A stretch of DNA of 64,000 nt from Vreelandella subterranea (GCF_900111305.1 NZ_FOGS01000002.1:372001-436000), one strand, 5' to 3'; positions 24,605 through 32,879 are shown, counted from the first letter of the stretch. The notes: a model not told the origin generated them from the sequence alone. A program made the numbers and translations.

Positions 24605-24620
24605 TTCAGTTTAAATTCAG
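24605..24620 (+). promoter_or_regulatory. Direct repeat, possible response-regulator box
   Basis: Two TTCAG units spaced 11 bases apart (TTCAGTTTAAATTCAG), about 90 bases before the DUF2933 gene. Direct repeats at one helical turn are typical of OmpR/CopR/CzcR-type regulators. No such regulator is encoded in the window, so this is tentative. Confidence 0.35.
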
Positions 24621-24711
24621 ATTAACGGGCTATTTTTGGGGTAACGTGGGCATATAACCATCGACAAACAACCGTTACCTCTTTACCCCCGGAAGTGCTA
24701 TAGGAGTGCCT

Positions 24712-24915
24712 ATGAGTCAAAAAACTAGCCGTCTGCTGATGATGTGGATACCGCTTGCCGGGTTTGTCATTTTGGTGGGTTACTTGATGGGAACAGATCA
24801 CCGCTTTCACCTCTTTCAGGCCTTACCTTTACTTTTTTTGGCAGCCTGTCCATTGATGCATTTTTTTATGCATCGACATCACGGTGGGCACGGCGATAAA
24901 GCAGATAAGGAGTGA
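24712..24915 (+). CDS. DUF2933-type small membrane protein
   Basis: Protein of 67 residues with one or two hydrophobic spans (about residues 9-27 and 35-50) and a His-rich tail (HFFMHRHHGGHGDK). The pattern fits the DUF2933 family often found in metal-resistance islands. ATG at 24712 is chosen because TAGGAG lies five bases before it; an in-frame GTG at 24706 would overlap that site. Probably linked with the following gene. Confidence 0.7.
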   Translation: MSQKTSRLLMMWIPLAGFVILVGYLMGTDHRFHLFQALPLLFLAACPLMHFFMHRHHGGHGDKADKE

Positions 24916-24945
24916 AACACCCTTTAAATCATGCGGGGGATCATT

Positions 24946-25290
24946 ATGAAACCGAAACATCAAGAGCATCGCTTAGGCGTTTCCGAAAACACATTAGTGA
25001 CTCGGAATTTAAAAATCCAACGCCATGAGCGTGAGCGCATCGACGACGCAATAGCGGATATCGATCAGCTTTACGGGATAGATAAGGTAGTCTACGACGA
25101 AAAACACAGGCATATCTGTCTCGCTTACGATGCGCTGCGGCTATGCATTGATGATGTCGAAAAGATCCTTATACGCCATGGGATCGAGGTCAGCGCTGAC
25201 CGATGGAACCGCTTCAAGGAAGAGTATTACCGCTTCGTCGACCAGAACGTTAAAGACAACGCCAAGAAAGAGCCTTGGAGTTGTCATTAA
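24946..25290 (+). CDS. Small soluble protein of unknown function near metal genes
   Basis: Protein of 114 residues from ATG 24946 (GGGGGAT just upstream; a longer frame starts at 24931). The middle part alternates predicted helix and strand (DDAIADIDQLYGIDKVVYD, KHRHICLAYDAL, CIDDVEKILIRHGIEV), an order compatible with an HMA-like ferredoxin fold but without a CxxC. It ends WSCH. Not recognised by name. Sits 30 bases after the DUF2933 gene and likely shares its transcript. Confidence 0.6.
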   Translation: MKPKHQEHRLGVSENTLVTRNLKIQRHERERIDDAIADIDQLYGIDKVVYDEKHRHICLAYDALRLCIDDVEKILIRHGIEVSADRWNRFKEEYYRFVDQNVKDNAKKEPWSCH

Positions 25291-25344
25291 AACGCAGTCT
25301 TTCGTTAATCGGTACTGTAGTAGGTACTAGAAAAAAGGGGCAAC

Positions 25345-25660
25345 GTGGTAACCATCGCCGTCGGTGGTAAGGCTCTGTGTCAGGTGGCCGTGGCTGATAC
25401 CCTCAAGCAGGAGTTGGTAGCAGCCATTCGCGTCATGCATGACCTCGGGCCTCCACGTCGTGATGATGATCGCCGGCACCAACAAACCCGCCGCCATCAG
25501 CCTGTTGCACCCCATAATTGGTGTTATCGACATGACCACCAGCTCGCTGTCGGTGATCAGCAACTCTTTGCTGTTGAAGCGACGCAATGCACGCGAGCAA
25601 CCCGAACGACCCAGCTACAAACTCAATGTCATATCTCATGACATGATGCTCGTCGCGTGA
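25345..25660 (+). pseudogene. Heavy-metal P-type ATPase fragment
   Basis: Remnant of a P1B-type ATPase. GKALCQVAVADTLKQELVAA with IRVMHDLG (frame of 25345) matches the phosphorylation-domain region before the TGDN motif. After a one-base frameshift near 25440 it continues LHVVMMIAGTNK and then jumps to the C-terminal membrane region (SSLSVISNSLLLKRR), so several hundred bases are deleted between. No DKTGT, CPC or complete hinge. Not functional. Confidence 0.72.
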
Positions 25661-26280
25661 AAGAGGAATTCGGCCAGAGCAAGCAGCTCAATGGGGCTCG
25701 ACGCATTCAGGCTACACTGGCGACCGATGGTCACCCATATGATGTCAAAAAGATAGGTGCCATTATGCGGCGCCAGTCGTAGGTGCCAAAGGCTGCCCGC
25801 AAGTTCGTCGTCACCACAGACAGCGACCATAGCTTGCCTGTGTCGCCCAACTTATTGGAGCAGAACTTTGTGGCAACCGCCCCGAACCAGAAGTGGGCCG
25901 GTGACATCACGTACCTGATGAGCTCTGAAGGTTGGCTGTATCTAGCCGTCATCATTGACCTGTATTCGCGCTCTGTCGTCGGCTGGTCCATGAATACCAA
26001 GATGACGGCAGACCTACCTGGTCTGCGATGCGCTGGAAATGGCGCTGTGGCGACGTAATTTCCGCATCGGGGTGATCTGTCACAGTGACCATGGAAGCCA
26101 GTACTGTTCACGCGCCTACCTGGATCGGCTGCGAACGCAGCAGTTGCGTCAAAGTATGAGCCTTAAAGGCAACTGCTGGGAAAACGCCTGCGTGGAAAGC
26201 TTCATCCATTCAATGAAAGTGGAAACAATCCACTACGAGCCGATAAATTTGCGATGTCTAAAAAGGAGAATCGTTCAAAG
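25657..26280 (+). pseudogene. IS3-family transposase orfB remnant
   Basis: Partial DDE transposase. The frame starts KEEFGQSKQLNGARRIQATL, hits TAG at 25780-25782, continues through WAGDITYL and [13 protein letters not shown], is shifted by a 4-base tandem duplication ACCT-ACCT at 26012-26019, and goes on in the frame of 26039 with [10 protein letters not shown] and [18 protein letters not shown] to about 26260. The C-terminus, orfA and the element ends are missing. It lies against the tRNA-Ser terminator at the island edge. Confidence 0.85.
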
Positions 26281-26353
26281 GCGTTCACTGTGATTCTGTA
26301 GAAGCCAATACGAAAGTGTGGGCCAAGGTGTGGGTCAGCTATAAGCAGGAAAC

Positions 26354-26379
26354 AAAAAAGCCGCTGAAATCAGCGGCTT
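26354..26379 (-). terminator. Intrinsic terminator of tRNA-Ser
   Basis: On the minus strand AAGCCGCTGA / TCAGCGGCTT with a 2-base loop, continuing into a TTTTTT run, 13 bases after the tRNA 3' end. Confidence 0.85.
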
Positions 26380-26391
26380 AATCTATGTTTT

Positions 26392-26479
26392 TGGCGGAGG
26401 AGGAGGGATTCGAACCCTCGAAGCCTTTCGACTTACACACTTTCCAGGCGTGCTCCTTCGACCACTCGGACACTCCTCC
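26392..26479 (-). tRNA. tRNA-Ser(GGA)
   Basis: 88-base cloverleaf including encoded CCA: acceptor GGAGGAG pairing with CTCCTCC, long variable arm typical of class II tRNA, anticodon loop CTGGAAA with anticodon GGA, T loop GGTTCGAATCC. The accessory island lies on its 3' side. Confidence 0.95.
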
Positions 26480-26573
26480 GCGTTGTTTGCTCTTTTGAGA
26501 CCAGCGGTGCTTTTCCCAACAGAACGGCGCGTATTCTATGGGCTAAGCTGCCAAATAGCAAGCCGTTTTCGGA

Positions 26574-27080
26574 TCAAGCCTCAGGAAGAACCACGTAGCT
26601 ACCGGTCGCTTCCAGGCACAGCGTGTTACCGCAATAGAGCTTTTGGTCCAGCGTAATCCGCCCTCTACCGCGTTCATGAAGCCTGTCGGCGAGTTTTATC
26701 GGGCCCTGGGAGTCTTGCGGGCTGCACATCATGTGGTAATCGCTCGTCACCGGCGCATGAAAGCGCTGGCTGGCGTCGGCGACGACCACATCTTGTGCTC
26801 TGCCCTGCGCGCGCAGCCATAGCGTTACCCAGCACCAGCCCAGCAGCGTCGCTTGGGCGGTGAGCGCACCGCCAAAACCGGTACCTTTGTCATTCAGGCT
26901 GGGCGCCAGCGCCAGCTGCCAGGTAAGCGTGTCACCCTGGCGATCCATCCGTGTGATGCCCAGTGCCCCCACCATGGGAATCGCCTCGCTTAACCACTGC
27001 TGAAAGGCAGCGAGGTCATCAGGCCCTTCGGTTAACGCTAAGCGCGGATAGGGCACGCCTGCTTGACGACTGGCGGCCAT
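26574..27080 (-). CDS. YiiD_C-type putative thioesterase
   Basis: Cytoplasmic hot-dog-fold protein of 168 residues. The segment LNDKGTGFGGALTAQATLLGW (two parts) carries the Asn-Asp and Gly-Gly typical of the YiiD C-terminal/thioesterase family, followed by VADASQRFHAPV. The substrate is unknown. It is two bases after the nitroreductase gene on the same strand and first after the tRNA-Ser, so it marks the start of the core genome. Confidence 0.75.
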   Translation of the reverse strand: MAASRQAGVPYPRLALTEGPDDLAAFQQWLSEAIPMVGALGITRMDRQGDTLTWQLALAPSLNDKGTGFGGALTAQATLLGWCWVTLWLRAQGRAQDVVVADASQRFHAPVTSDYHMMCSPQDSQGPIKLADRLHERGRGRITLDQKLYCGNTLCLEATGSYVVLPEA

Positions 27081-27082
27081 GG

Positions 27083-27643
27083 CTAACTCCAGCGTTCGAC
27101 AAAGTCATCGGCGCGATGCTCAGGAAGCGGTTTGTGGCGACCTGCGGGCGTGCCCAGATAAATAAACGCAACGACCTCGTCGTCGTCTTCCAGGCCCAAC
27201 CCCTTGCGCACCACAGGGTCGAAGGCGTACTTGCCGCTGCGCCACATGGCACCCAAACCGAGCGCATGAGCCGCCAGCAGAATACCGTGGGCCGCGCAGC
27301 CGGCGGAGATTACCTGCTCCATCTTGGGCACCTTGGCGATGTCCGGCGTCACCTTGGCGATCACGGCAATGATCATCGGCGCACGCAGCGGTTTTTTGCG
27401 CGCCGAGTCAAGCACGGAATCTCCGGCATGCGGGTCTTCCTGAAACTCGGCCTCGGCGAACAGCTCACCCAGGCGTTCGCGCCCTTCGCCGCTGAATTCG
27501 ATAAACCGCCAGGGGCGCAGCTCTTTATGGTCGGGGGCACGCAGCGCAGCCTGGTAGATAGCGCCAAGCTGCTCGGCGTTGGGCGCTGGCTCGTTCAGCT
27601 TGCCCATGGAGCTACGTTCGTGCAGCAGCGTAAGTGCGTCCAT
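27083..27643 (-). CDS. ydjA: YdjA-like NAD(P)H nitroreductase
   Basis: Flavoprotein of 186 residues in the short YdjA group of the nitroreductase superfamily. RSSMGKL near the N-terminus and APDHKELRPWRFIEFSG provide FMN contacts, and HGILLAAHALGLGAMWRSG is the conserved core near residues 138-157. Members reduce nitroaromatics or other electrophiles with NAD(P)H; the physiological substrate is not known. Two-gene unit with the thioesterase-like gene. Confidence 0.85.
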   Translation of the reverse strand: MDALTLLHERSSMGKLNEPAPNAEQLGAIYQAALRAPDHKELRPWRFIEFSGEGRERLGELFAEAEFQEDPHAGDSVLDSARKKPLRAPMIIAVIAKVTPDIAKVPKMEQVISAGCAAHGILLAAHALGLGAMWRSGKYAFDPVVRKGLGLEDDDEVVAFIYLGTPAGRHKPLPEHRADDFVERWS

Positions 27644-27691
27644 GATGACTCCATCGATTCAATGAGATGAGCGCTACTTTAGCGCAATCAT

Positions 27692-28525
27692 TTATTGTCT
27701 TGCCAGACGCAACGGGCTGGGCGGCGCCAGTCCCGGTGTCGCACGCCAGGGGCTGATATCCAACCCGCCGCGACGTACATAGCGCGCCAGCACCAATAAT
27801 TCACTGGGTTTGGCGCGCCGCATCAGGTCGGTAAAAATATGCTCGACGCAATGCTCGTGAAAGTCCTGATGCTGGCGATAGCCGATCAAATAGCGCAATA
27901 GCCCCTCGCGCTCGATCTTCGGCCCTGTGTAGCGAATCATCACGCTGCCCCAATCCGGCTGACCGGTCACCGGGCAGTTGGATTTCAAGAGGTGCGAGTA
28001 CAGTGTCTCTTCCACCACCTGCTCCCCTGTCGTCAGATGGTCAGCGCTGGGTGTGTAATCGCTTACCTCGATATCAAGGGCATCCAGGCACTCGCCCGGC
28101 AATTGTTGAGGTGCCAGGGCGTCAGCGTCCACATCAAACAGCTCGACGCTGACCGGTGCTGTCGCGGCACCTGCTAAATCCTGAGTTAGCCTCGCGATCA
28201 CATCGTCGCGGTGGGCAAAGCGGGTCTGGTTGAAGCTGTTGAGGTATAGCTTCCAGGATTTCGACTCGATCAGATTGGGTGAATCGGCGGGCAAACGAAA
28301 GCGTGCGACGGCCACTACCGGTTTGCCGCGCCCGTTCAGCCAGGAAACCTCAAACGCATGCCACTCGTCCTCGCCTACAAACGGCAGACGGCCTTCATCA
28401 ATATCCAAGGCGGCTCGGTTCGCCGCCCGGGGAATCGGGTACAGAAGGTCTGGGTCATACGCTTCCGGATAGGCGGACTCGCGCCCCAATGGCGCCTCCA
28501 TCAGCGTTTCGGGTCGATGCGGCAT
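27692..28525 (-). CDS. queF: NADPH-dependent 7-cyano-7-deazaguanine reductase
   Basis: Reduces preQ0 to preQ1 in queuosine biosynthesis. Its 277 residues match the long bimodular QueF type. ESKSWKLYLNSFNQTRF (about residues 87-103) is the QueF motif for NADPH binding, and Cys in LLKSNCPVTGQPDWGS (about 178-193) is the residue forming the thioimide, with a nearby Asp. HEHCVEHIF supplies the zinc-like/substrate Glu and His. No preQ1 riboswitch was noticed upstream. Confidence 0.95.
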   Translation of the reverse strand: MPHRPETLMEAPLGRESAYPEAYDPDLLYPIPRAANRAALDIDEGRLPFVGEDEWHAFEVSWLNGRGKPVVAVARFRLPADSPNLIESKSWKLYLNSFNQTRFAHRDDVIARLTQDLAGAATAPVSVELFDVDADALAPQQLPGECLDALDIEVSDYTPSADHLTTGEQVVEETLYSHLLKSNCPVTGQPDWGSVMIRYTGPKIEREGLLRYLIGYRQHQDFHEHCVEHIFTDLMRRAKPSELLVLARYVRRGGLDISPWRATPGLAPPSPLRLARQ

Positions 28526-28528
28526 GAC

Positions 28529-29302
28529 TTAACTCCGGATTCCTTTGCCGCGCTCCAACATGCGAAGCGCGACGATAAACAGCACGACAATGAAGCCCAG
28601 CACGGCTGCCAAGGCCCAGCCAACCGGGATATCCGATACCCCCAGAAAGCCATAGCGGAAAACATTCACCATGTACAGAATCGGATTGAGCATCGACACG
28701 CCCTGCCAGAAGTCGGGCAGCATGGAAATCGAGTAAAACACCCCACCGAGGTAGGTCAGCGGCGTGAGGATAAAGGTCGGTACGATGGAAATGTCGTCAA
28801 ATTTATTGGCCAGCAGCGCGTTGATAAAACCACCGATGGAGAATAGCGCCGACGTCAGCACCACCACCAGCACGGTCAAAAACGGATGCTCGACGGTAAG
28901 GCGAGTGAAAAACAGCGACACGATGGTCACGATCAGCCCGACGCCAAGACCACGGGCCATACCGCCAAAGATGAAACCGGATAAAATGACCCAGTTAGGC
29001 ATCGGCGAGACCATCATCTCCTCGATCGAACGCTGGAACTTGTTAGAGAAGAAGCTGGAGGCCACGTTGGAATAGCTGTTGGTGATCACCGACATCATGA
29101 TCAGGCCGGGAACAATAAAATCCATGTAGGTGAAGCCGTCCATCGCCCCAATACGCGAGCCGATCAGATTGCCAAAGATAATGAAGTACATGGCCATGGT
29201 GATAGAGGGCGGCAACAGGGTTTGCGGCCATATCCGCGTGAAGCGCTTGATCTCCTTGAGCACCAGCGTCCACAAGGCGATGAGCGTTTGGCTGGCGTTC
29301 AT
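28529..29302 (-). CDS. yadH: ABC-2 type transporter permease (YadH-like)
   Basis: Membrane component of 257 residues with six hydrophobic spans and the ABC-2 signature region (NPILYMVNVFRYGFLG near the C-terminus). PQTLLPPSITMAMYFIIFG is typical of YadH. It works with the ATPase encoded directly upstream, whose stop overlaps its start (ATGA). Substrate unknown, probably an exporter of a lipid-like or polymeric compound. Confidence 0.9.
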   Translation of the reverse strand: MNASQTLIALWTLVLKEIKRFTRIWPQTLLPPSITMAMYFIIFGNLIGSRIGAMDGFTYMDFIVPGLIMMSVITNSYSNVASSFFSNKFQRSIEEMMVSPMPNWVILSGFIFGGMARGLGVGLIVTIVSLFFTRLTVEHPFLTVLVVVLTSALFSIGGFINALLANKFDDISIVPTFILTPLTYLGGVFYSISMLPDFWQGVSMLNPILYMVNVFRYGFLGVSDIPVGWALAAVLGFIVVLFIVALRMLERGKGIRS

Positions 29303-30273
29303 ACCTGCGCCTCCCGTGTTTGAGGCTGCTCTGCCCGTTGGTCGATCGCGTTCTGACTGCCTTCCACCATCGACACGAACATCTCCTCAAGACGGTTGGC
29401 ACGGTTGCGCATGGAGACGACCTGCAAGCCCTGCTCGGTTAATGCACCAAACACATCGTTAAGTCGCTGGCCGCGATGAATCACCAAGGATAGCTGCGAG
29501 GCTTCCACCCGCTGTATGTCAAAGCCCTCCACCACGGGGGGCTCGCTGACAGGGCCAGCAAGGTCCAGAAGAAAGGTCTCCCGACTCAGTTCGGTGAGCA
29601 ACTCCCGCACACTGGTATTACGGACGATTTCGCCGTGGTTAATGATCGCGATATTACGGCACAGGCTCTCGGCCTCTTCCAGGTAATGCGTCGTCAAAAT
29701 GATCGTGGTGCCTTCGTCACGATTGATGCGGCGCATGTACTCCCACATGCTCCGGCGTAGCTCGATATCCACGCCCGCGGTCGGCTCGTCGAGGATCAGC
29801 AATTTAGGCCGGTGCATCAAGGCGCGCGCAATCATCAGGCGGCGCTTCATGCCGCCGGACAGCATGCGTGCGCTCCCATTGCGCTTGTCCCACAGCCCCA
29901 GATCGGTCAACAGCTGCTCGGCGCGAGGCAGCGCCTCACGACGCGTCATGCCGTAGTAGCCCGCCTGCGCCAGCACGATATCGAGCACTTTTTCGAACTG
30001 GTTAAAGTTAAACTCTTGGGGTACCACGCCAATCTGATATTTCGCCTTGGAGAAGTCTTTATCGATATCGATACCAAAGACCGACACCTGCCCCTGGGTC
30101 TTCTGCACCAGCGAACAGACCACGCCAAGGGTGGTGGACTTGCCTGCGCCATTGGGGCCCAGGAGCGCAAAAAAATCCCCCTGCTGGACGTCGAGATCAA
30201 TACCTTTTAACGCTTGAAAGCCGTTACCGTACTCCTTGGTAAGGCCACGTATCGACAATGCCGGTTCGGCCAT
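29299..30273 (-). CDS. yadG: ABC transporter ATP-binding protein (YadG-like)
   Basis: ATPase of 324 residues. Walker A GPNGAGKST (about residues 38-46), signature LSGGMKRRLMIARAL, Walker B LLILDEPTAGVD and the switch His in ILTTHYLEEAE are all intact. The C-terminal 90 residues form the extra domain seen in YadG/CcmA-type proteins. First gene of the yadGH pair. Confidence 0.93.
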   Translation of the reverse strand: MAEPALSIRGLTKEYGNGFQALKGIDLDVQQGDFFALLGPNGAGKSTTLGVVCSLVQKTQGQVSVFGIDIDKDFSKAKYQIGVVPQEFNFNQFEKVLDIVLAQAGYYGMTRREALPRAEQLLTDLGLWDKRNGSARMLSGGMKRRLMIARALMHRPKLLILDEPTAGVDIELRRSMWEYMRRINRDEGTTIILTTHYLEEAESLCRNIAIINHGEIVRNTSVRELLTELSRETFLLDLAGPVSEPPVVEGFDIQRVEASQLSLVIHRGQRLNDVFGALTEQGLQVVSMRNRANRLEEMFVSMVEGSQNAIDQRAEQPQTREAQV

Positions 30274-30417
30274 AAATATGTCCTGTCAGCAAAAATAAGG
30301 AAGTCATCACATGCGTAGACGTTAGATATTAGGGCGCAAACTATTTTTTCAAACAGTTCTGTCCCGGAAGGCGATAAACAAACAACGGGAGAAGAGAAAG
30401 ATAGAGGTGGGTGCGCT

Positions 30418-30498
30418 TGGAGCGGAAAAGAGAGTTCGACCGGGCTGGCGCACCAGCTCCCGACCCTCGGGCCTATCCATCACTGCAAATCACAATAT
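30418..30498 (-). pseudogene. tRNA-Gly 3'-half relic, copy 1
   Basis: On the minus strand a tRNA-Gly-like 3' end with CCA is retained, but the T loop is replaced by a hairpin-forming insert (CTGGTGCGCCAG). No 5' half. It lies directly downstream of tRNA-Gly copy 1 and is repeated at 30695. Confidence 0.6.
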
Positions 30499-30573
30499 TG
30501 GAGCGGGAAAGGAGATTCGAACTCCCGACCCTCGCCTTGGCAAGGCGATGCTCTACCACTGAGCTATTCCCGC
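30499..30573 (-). tRNA. tRNA-Gly(GCC), copy 1
   Basis: 75 bases with encoded CCA. Acceptor GCGGGAA, D arm AGCTCAGTGGTAGAGC, anticodon loop TTGCCAA (anticodon GCC), T loop GTTCGAATC. Identical to copy 2 at 30776. Confidence 0.96.
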
Positions 30574-30595
30574 AACGCAAAAGACAAGTACGAGA

Positions 30596-30671
30596 TGGCG
30601 TCCCATAGGGGGTTCGAACCCCTGTTACCGCCGTGAAAGGGCGGTGTCCTGGACCACTAGACGAATGGGAC
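30596..30671 (-). tRNA. tRNA-Glu(TTC), copy 1
   Basis: 76 bases with encoded CCA. Acceptor GTCCCAT, anticodon loop CTTTCAC (anticodon TTC), T loop GGTTCGAACC. Identical to copy 2 at 30875. Confidence 0.96.
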
Positions 30672-30694
30672 ACAGATGTAAGCGTAATGTTGTT

Positions 30695-30775
30695 TGGAGC
30701 GGTAAAGGAGATTTGACCGGGCTGGCGCACCAGCTCCCGACCCTCGGGCCTATCCACCACTGCAAATCACGCTAT
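30695..30775 (-). pseudogene. tRNA-Gly 3'-half relic, copy 2
   Basis: Second copy of the relic at 30418, same 81-base spacing to its tRNA-Gly, with a few substitutions. Again keeps a CCA end and the hairpin insert but no anticodon arm. Confidence 0.6.
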
Positions 30776-30850
30776 TGGAGCGGGAAAGGAGATTCGAACT
30801 CCCGACCCTCGCCTTGGCAAGGCGATGCTCTACCACTGAGCTATTCCCGC
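30776..30850 (-). tRNA. tRNA-Gly(GCC), copy 2
   Basis: 75-base cloverleaf with anticodon GCC, identical to copy 1; 277 bases apart. Confidence 0.96.
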
Positions 30851-30874
30851 ACTCCGACACCGCAACGAACCAGT

Positions 30875-30950
30875 TGGCGTCCCATAGGGGGTTCGAACCC
30901 CTGTTACCGCCGTGAAAGGGCGGTGTCCTGGACCACTAGACGAATGGGAC
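30875..30950 (-). tRNA. tRNA-Glu(TTC), copy 2
   Basis: 76-base cloverleaf with anticodon TTC, identical to copy 1. First in the direction of transcription of this minus-strand tRNA cluster. Confidence 0.96.
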
Positions 30951-31181
30951 GTCGCAATGCCTCGTCGAGGTGGCGCGTATGTTACTCAGCCCTTATTCAA
31001 CTGTCAAGCATTCCCGGCCCAACCACTCTTGTCTAACCGGCAACGTCATTTCCATCAACGTCGGCACATAACCGCCTCAAGGTGGTGCGCAAAGCGTAAC
31101 CGGCGCGCCATCCGAGTGCACAGACCGCCACGGCTACGGTAAGCGACAGCCGATAAACGCTGTAAAAATCTTTTATTTAAA
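30951..31181. other. Intergenic region between tRNA cluster and TRAP operon
   Basis: Contains the promoter region of the minus-strand tRNAs and the left part of the TRAP operon control region. No gene recognised. Confidence 0.5.
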
Positions 31182-31197
31182 ATAAAATCGATTTTAT
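31182..31197. promoter_or_regulatory. Perfect 16-bp palindrome upstream of the TRAP operon
   Basis: ATAAAATCGATTTTAT, a perfect dyad 65 bases before dctP, next to a second near-palindrome TTTTATTTAAAATAAAA (31171-31187). Likely the operator of a regulator encoded elsewhere; no regulator gene adjoins the operon. Confidence 0.55.
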
Positions 31198-31261
31198 GGC
31201 ATGGCGATTGCTAACACCTTGGTGGAACAAATTTTATTTCTCGACCGCCAAGAGGTGACCC

Positions 31262-32365
31262 ATGACCTTTACACGCCGCAAGTTTCTTACCACTGCCGCT
31301 GTCTCTTCCACTGCCGGGTTGGTATTGGGAGCCCCCAGCATTGCGCGAGCACAGTCGTCCGAGACCTTCAACTGGCGCATGACCAATGCCTACGGGCCAG
31401 GTTCTCCGTTTTATGTCGAAGGCCCCGGCAGCCCCACCGATGTCATCGACAAAATCAACACCATGTCGGGCGGCCGCCTCAATATTCAACACTTTGCGGC
31501 GGGTGAGCTGATCCCGGCGCTCGAGGGGTTTGAAGCGGTGCAGAGCGGCACTATCCAAATGAACGCGGCCAATAGCTATTTCTGGTCGGGCACGACCTTT
31601 GCCGCCCAGTATTTCACCACCGTGCCGTTCGGCATGAGCTTTATGGGCCATATGGCATGGCTTTACCACGGCGGCGGTCTCGAGCTTTGGCACGAGCTTT
31701 ACGAGCCGTATGGCATGGTCGCCTTCCCGCTGAACAATACCGGCGTACAAATGACCGGCTGGTTCCGCGAACCGATTGAAGACATCAGCCAGCTTGACGG
31801 CCTGCGCATGCGCGTTCCCGGCCTGGCCGGAAAGGTCTACTCATCCCTTGGCGTCGATGCCCGCGTGCTGCCGGGCGGTGAGATTTTCCCGGCACTGGAA
31901 CGCGGCGTGATAGACGCCGCCGAATTCGTCGGCCCATTCCAGGACCGCCGCATGGGACTTCAGGACGCTGCGAAATACTATTACACCACCGGCTGGCACG
32001 AACCCTCCACCACCGGTGAGCTGCTGATTTCCAAATCCCACTGGGACAGCCTGCCAGCAGACCTGCAAATGATTGTTCGTTCGGCGTGCATGGCCGCCTG
32101 TCTGGAAAGCCTGACCTGGTCGGAAGCCGTCAACGGCGAAGCCATGACCGACCTGGTCGATAATCACGGCGTTATCGCCAACCAACTGCCTGAACCGATC
32201 GTCAATGCACTGCGCGAAGCCACGCTGGATACCCTCCAAACCGAGGCCAACGCTGACCCAGCGGTGCGCAAAATCCACGACAGCTACATGGCCTTCAAGG
32301 CTCAACACGACCGCTGGGCAGGCGCCAGCGAACGCGCCTGGTTAAGCGATATCATCGGAGTGTGA
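31262..32365 (+). CDS. TRAP transporter solute-binding protein (TakP-like)
   Basis: Periplasmic binding protein of 367 residues. A Tat-type signal (RRKFLTTAAVSS) ends at SIARAQ near residue 31. It belongs to the DctP group that includes TakP: LRMRVPGLAGKVY carries the Arg that binds the carboxylate, and the AAEFVGP segment lies where TakP has a conserved Glu-Trp, here Glu-Phe. Likely substrates are 2-oxo acids or other small monocarboxylates. AGAGGTG precedes the ATG. First gene of the operon dctP-dctQ-dctM-ggt-like. Confidence 0.9.
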   Translation: MTFTRRKFLTTAAVSSTAGLVLGAPSIARAQSSETFNWRMTNAYGPGSPFYVEGPGSPTDVIDKINTMSGGRLNIQHFAAGELIPALEGFEAVQSGTIQMNAANSYFWSGTTFAAQYFTTVPFGMSFMGHMAWLYHGGGLELWHELYEPYGMVAFPLNNTGVQMTGWFREPIEDISQLDGLRMRVPGLAGKVYSSLGVDARVLPGGEIFPALERGVIDAAEFVGPFQDRRMGLQDAAKYYYTTGWHEPSTTGELLISKSHWDSLPADLQMIVRSACMAACLESLTWSEAVNGEAMTDLVDNHGVIANQLPEPIVNALREATLDTLQTEANADPAVRKIHDSYMAFKAQHDRWAGASERAWLSDIIGV

Positions 32366-32366
32366 T

Positions 32367-32876
32367 ATGCGAGCGGTAGAAAATTTCGTTAAGGGTATCG
32401 AAGCGCTGGTCCGGCTATTTGGCCGGATCGCCGCCTGGACCTGTGTGCTGCTGGTAGCGTTGGTTTCCGGTGACGTAATACTGCGTTACCTGTTCAACTT
32501 CGGTGCCCTGTGGCTGCAAGAGCTGCAGTGGCACTTGATATCGCCCATTGCCCTGTTCGGCATGGCATATCTGCTGCTTAACGACGAACAGGTTCGGGTC
32601 GACGTCTTTTACGAACACTTTCCAGTGCTCGTAAAGCGTACCATCGAAGTGTTTGGCGGGCTCGCCCTGCTGATCATGGGCGCATACATCGCCTGGCTGA
32701 CGCTTCCCTGGGTCGCGCAATCCTTTGGCCGCGGGGAAGGATCACCCAACCCCGGCGGCCTACCCTACCGCTGGGTTTTGAAAGCGATCCTTCCCTTTGG
32801 CTTCACCCTGCTTGCGCTGCAAGGGCTCGCTCATGCGTTGCGCAATGCGTTCGCACTCCCCGCACAAGGTGACTGA
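32367..32876 (+). CDS. TRAP transporter small permease (DctQ)
   Basis: Small membrane subunit of 169 residues with four hydrophobic spans (about 20-40, 52-68, 92-110, 130-150) and the DctQ-type LWLQELQWHLISP motif near the second span. It stabilises the large permease and helps dock the binding protein. One base after the binding-protein stop; three bases before dctM. Confidence 0.9.
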   Translation: MRAVENFVKGIEALVRLFGRIAAWTCVLLVALVSGDVILRYLFNFGALWLQELQWHLISPIALFGMAYLLLNDEQVRVDVFYEHFPVLVKRTIEVFGGLALLIMGAYIAWLTLPWVAQSFGRGEGSPNPGGLPYRWVLKAILPFGFTLLALQGLAHALRNAFALPAQGD

Positions 32877-32879
32877 CCT

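Larger units (their letters stand above)
30418..30950 (-). repeat. Tandem duplication of the Glu-Gly tRNA unit
   Basis: Two copies of a unit of about 277 bases: tRNA-Glu, tRNA-Gly and the relic. The tRNAs are unchanged while spacers differ, as expected after duplication with selection or gene conversion on the tRNAs. Confidence 0.85.
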
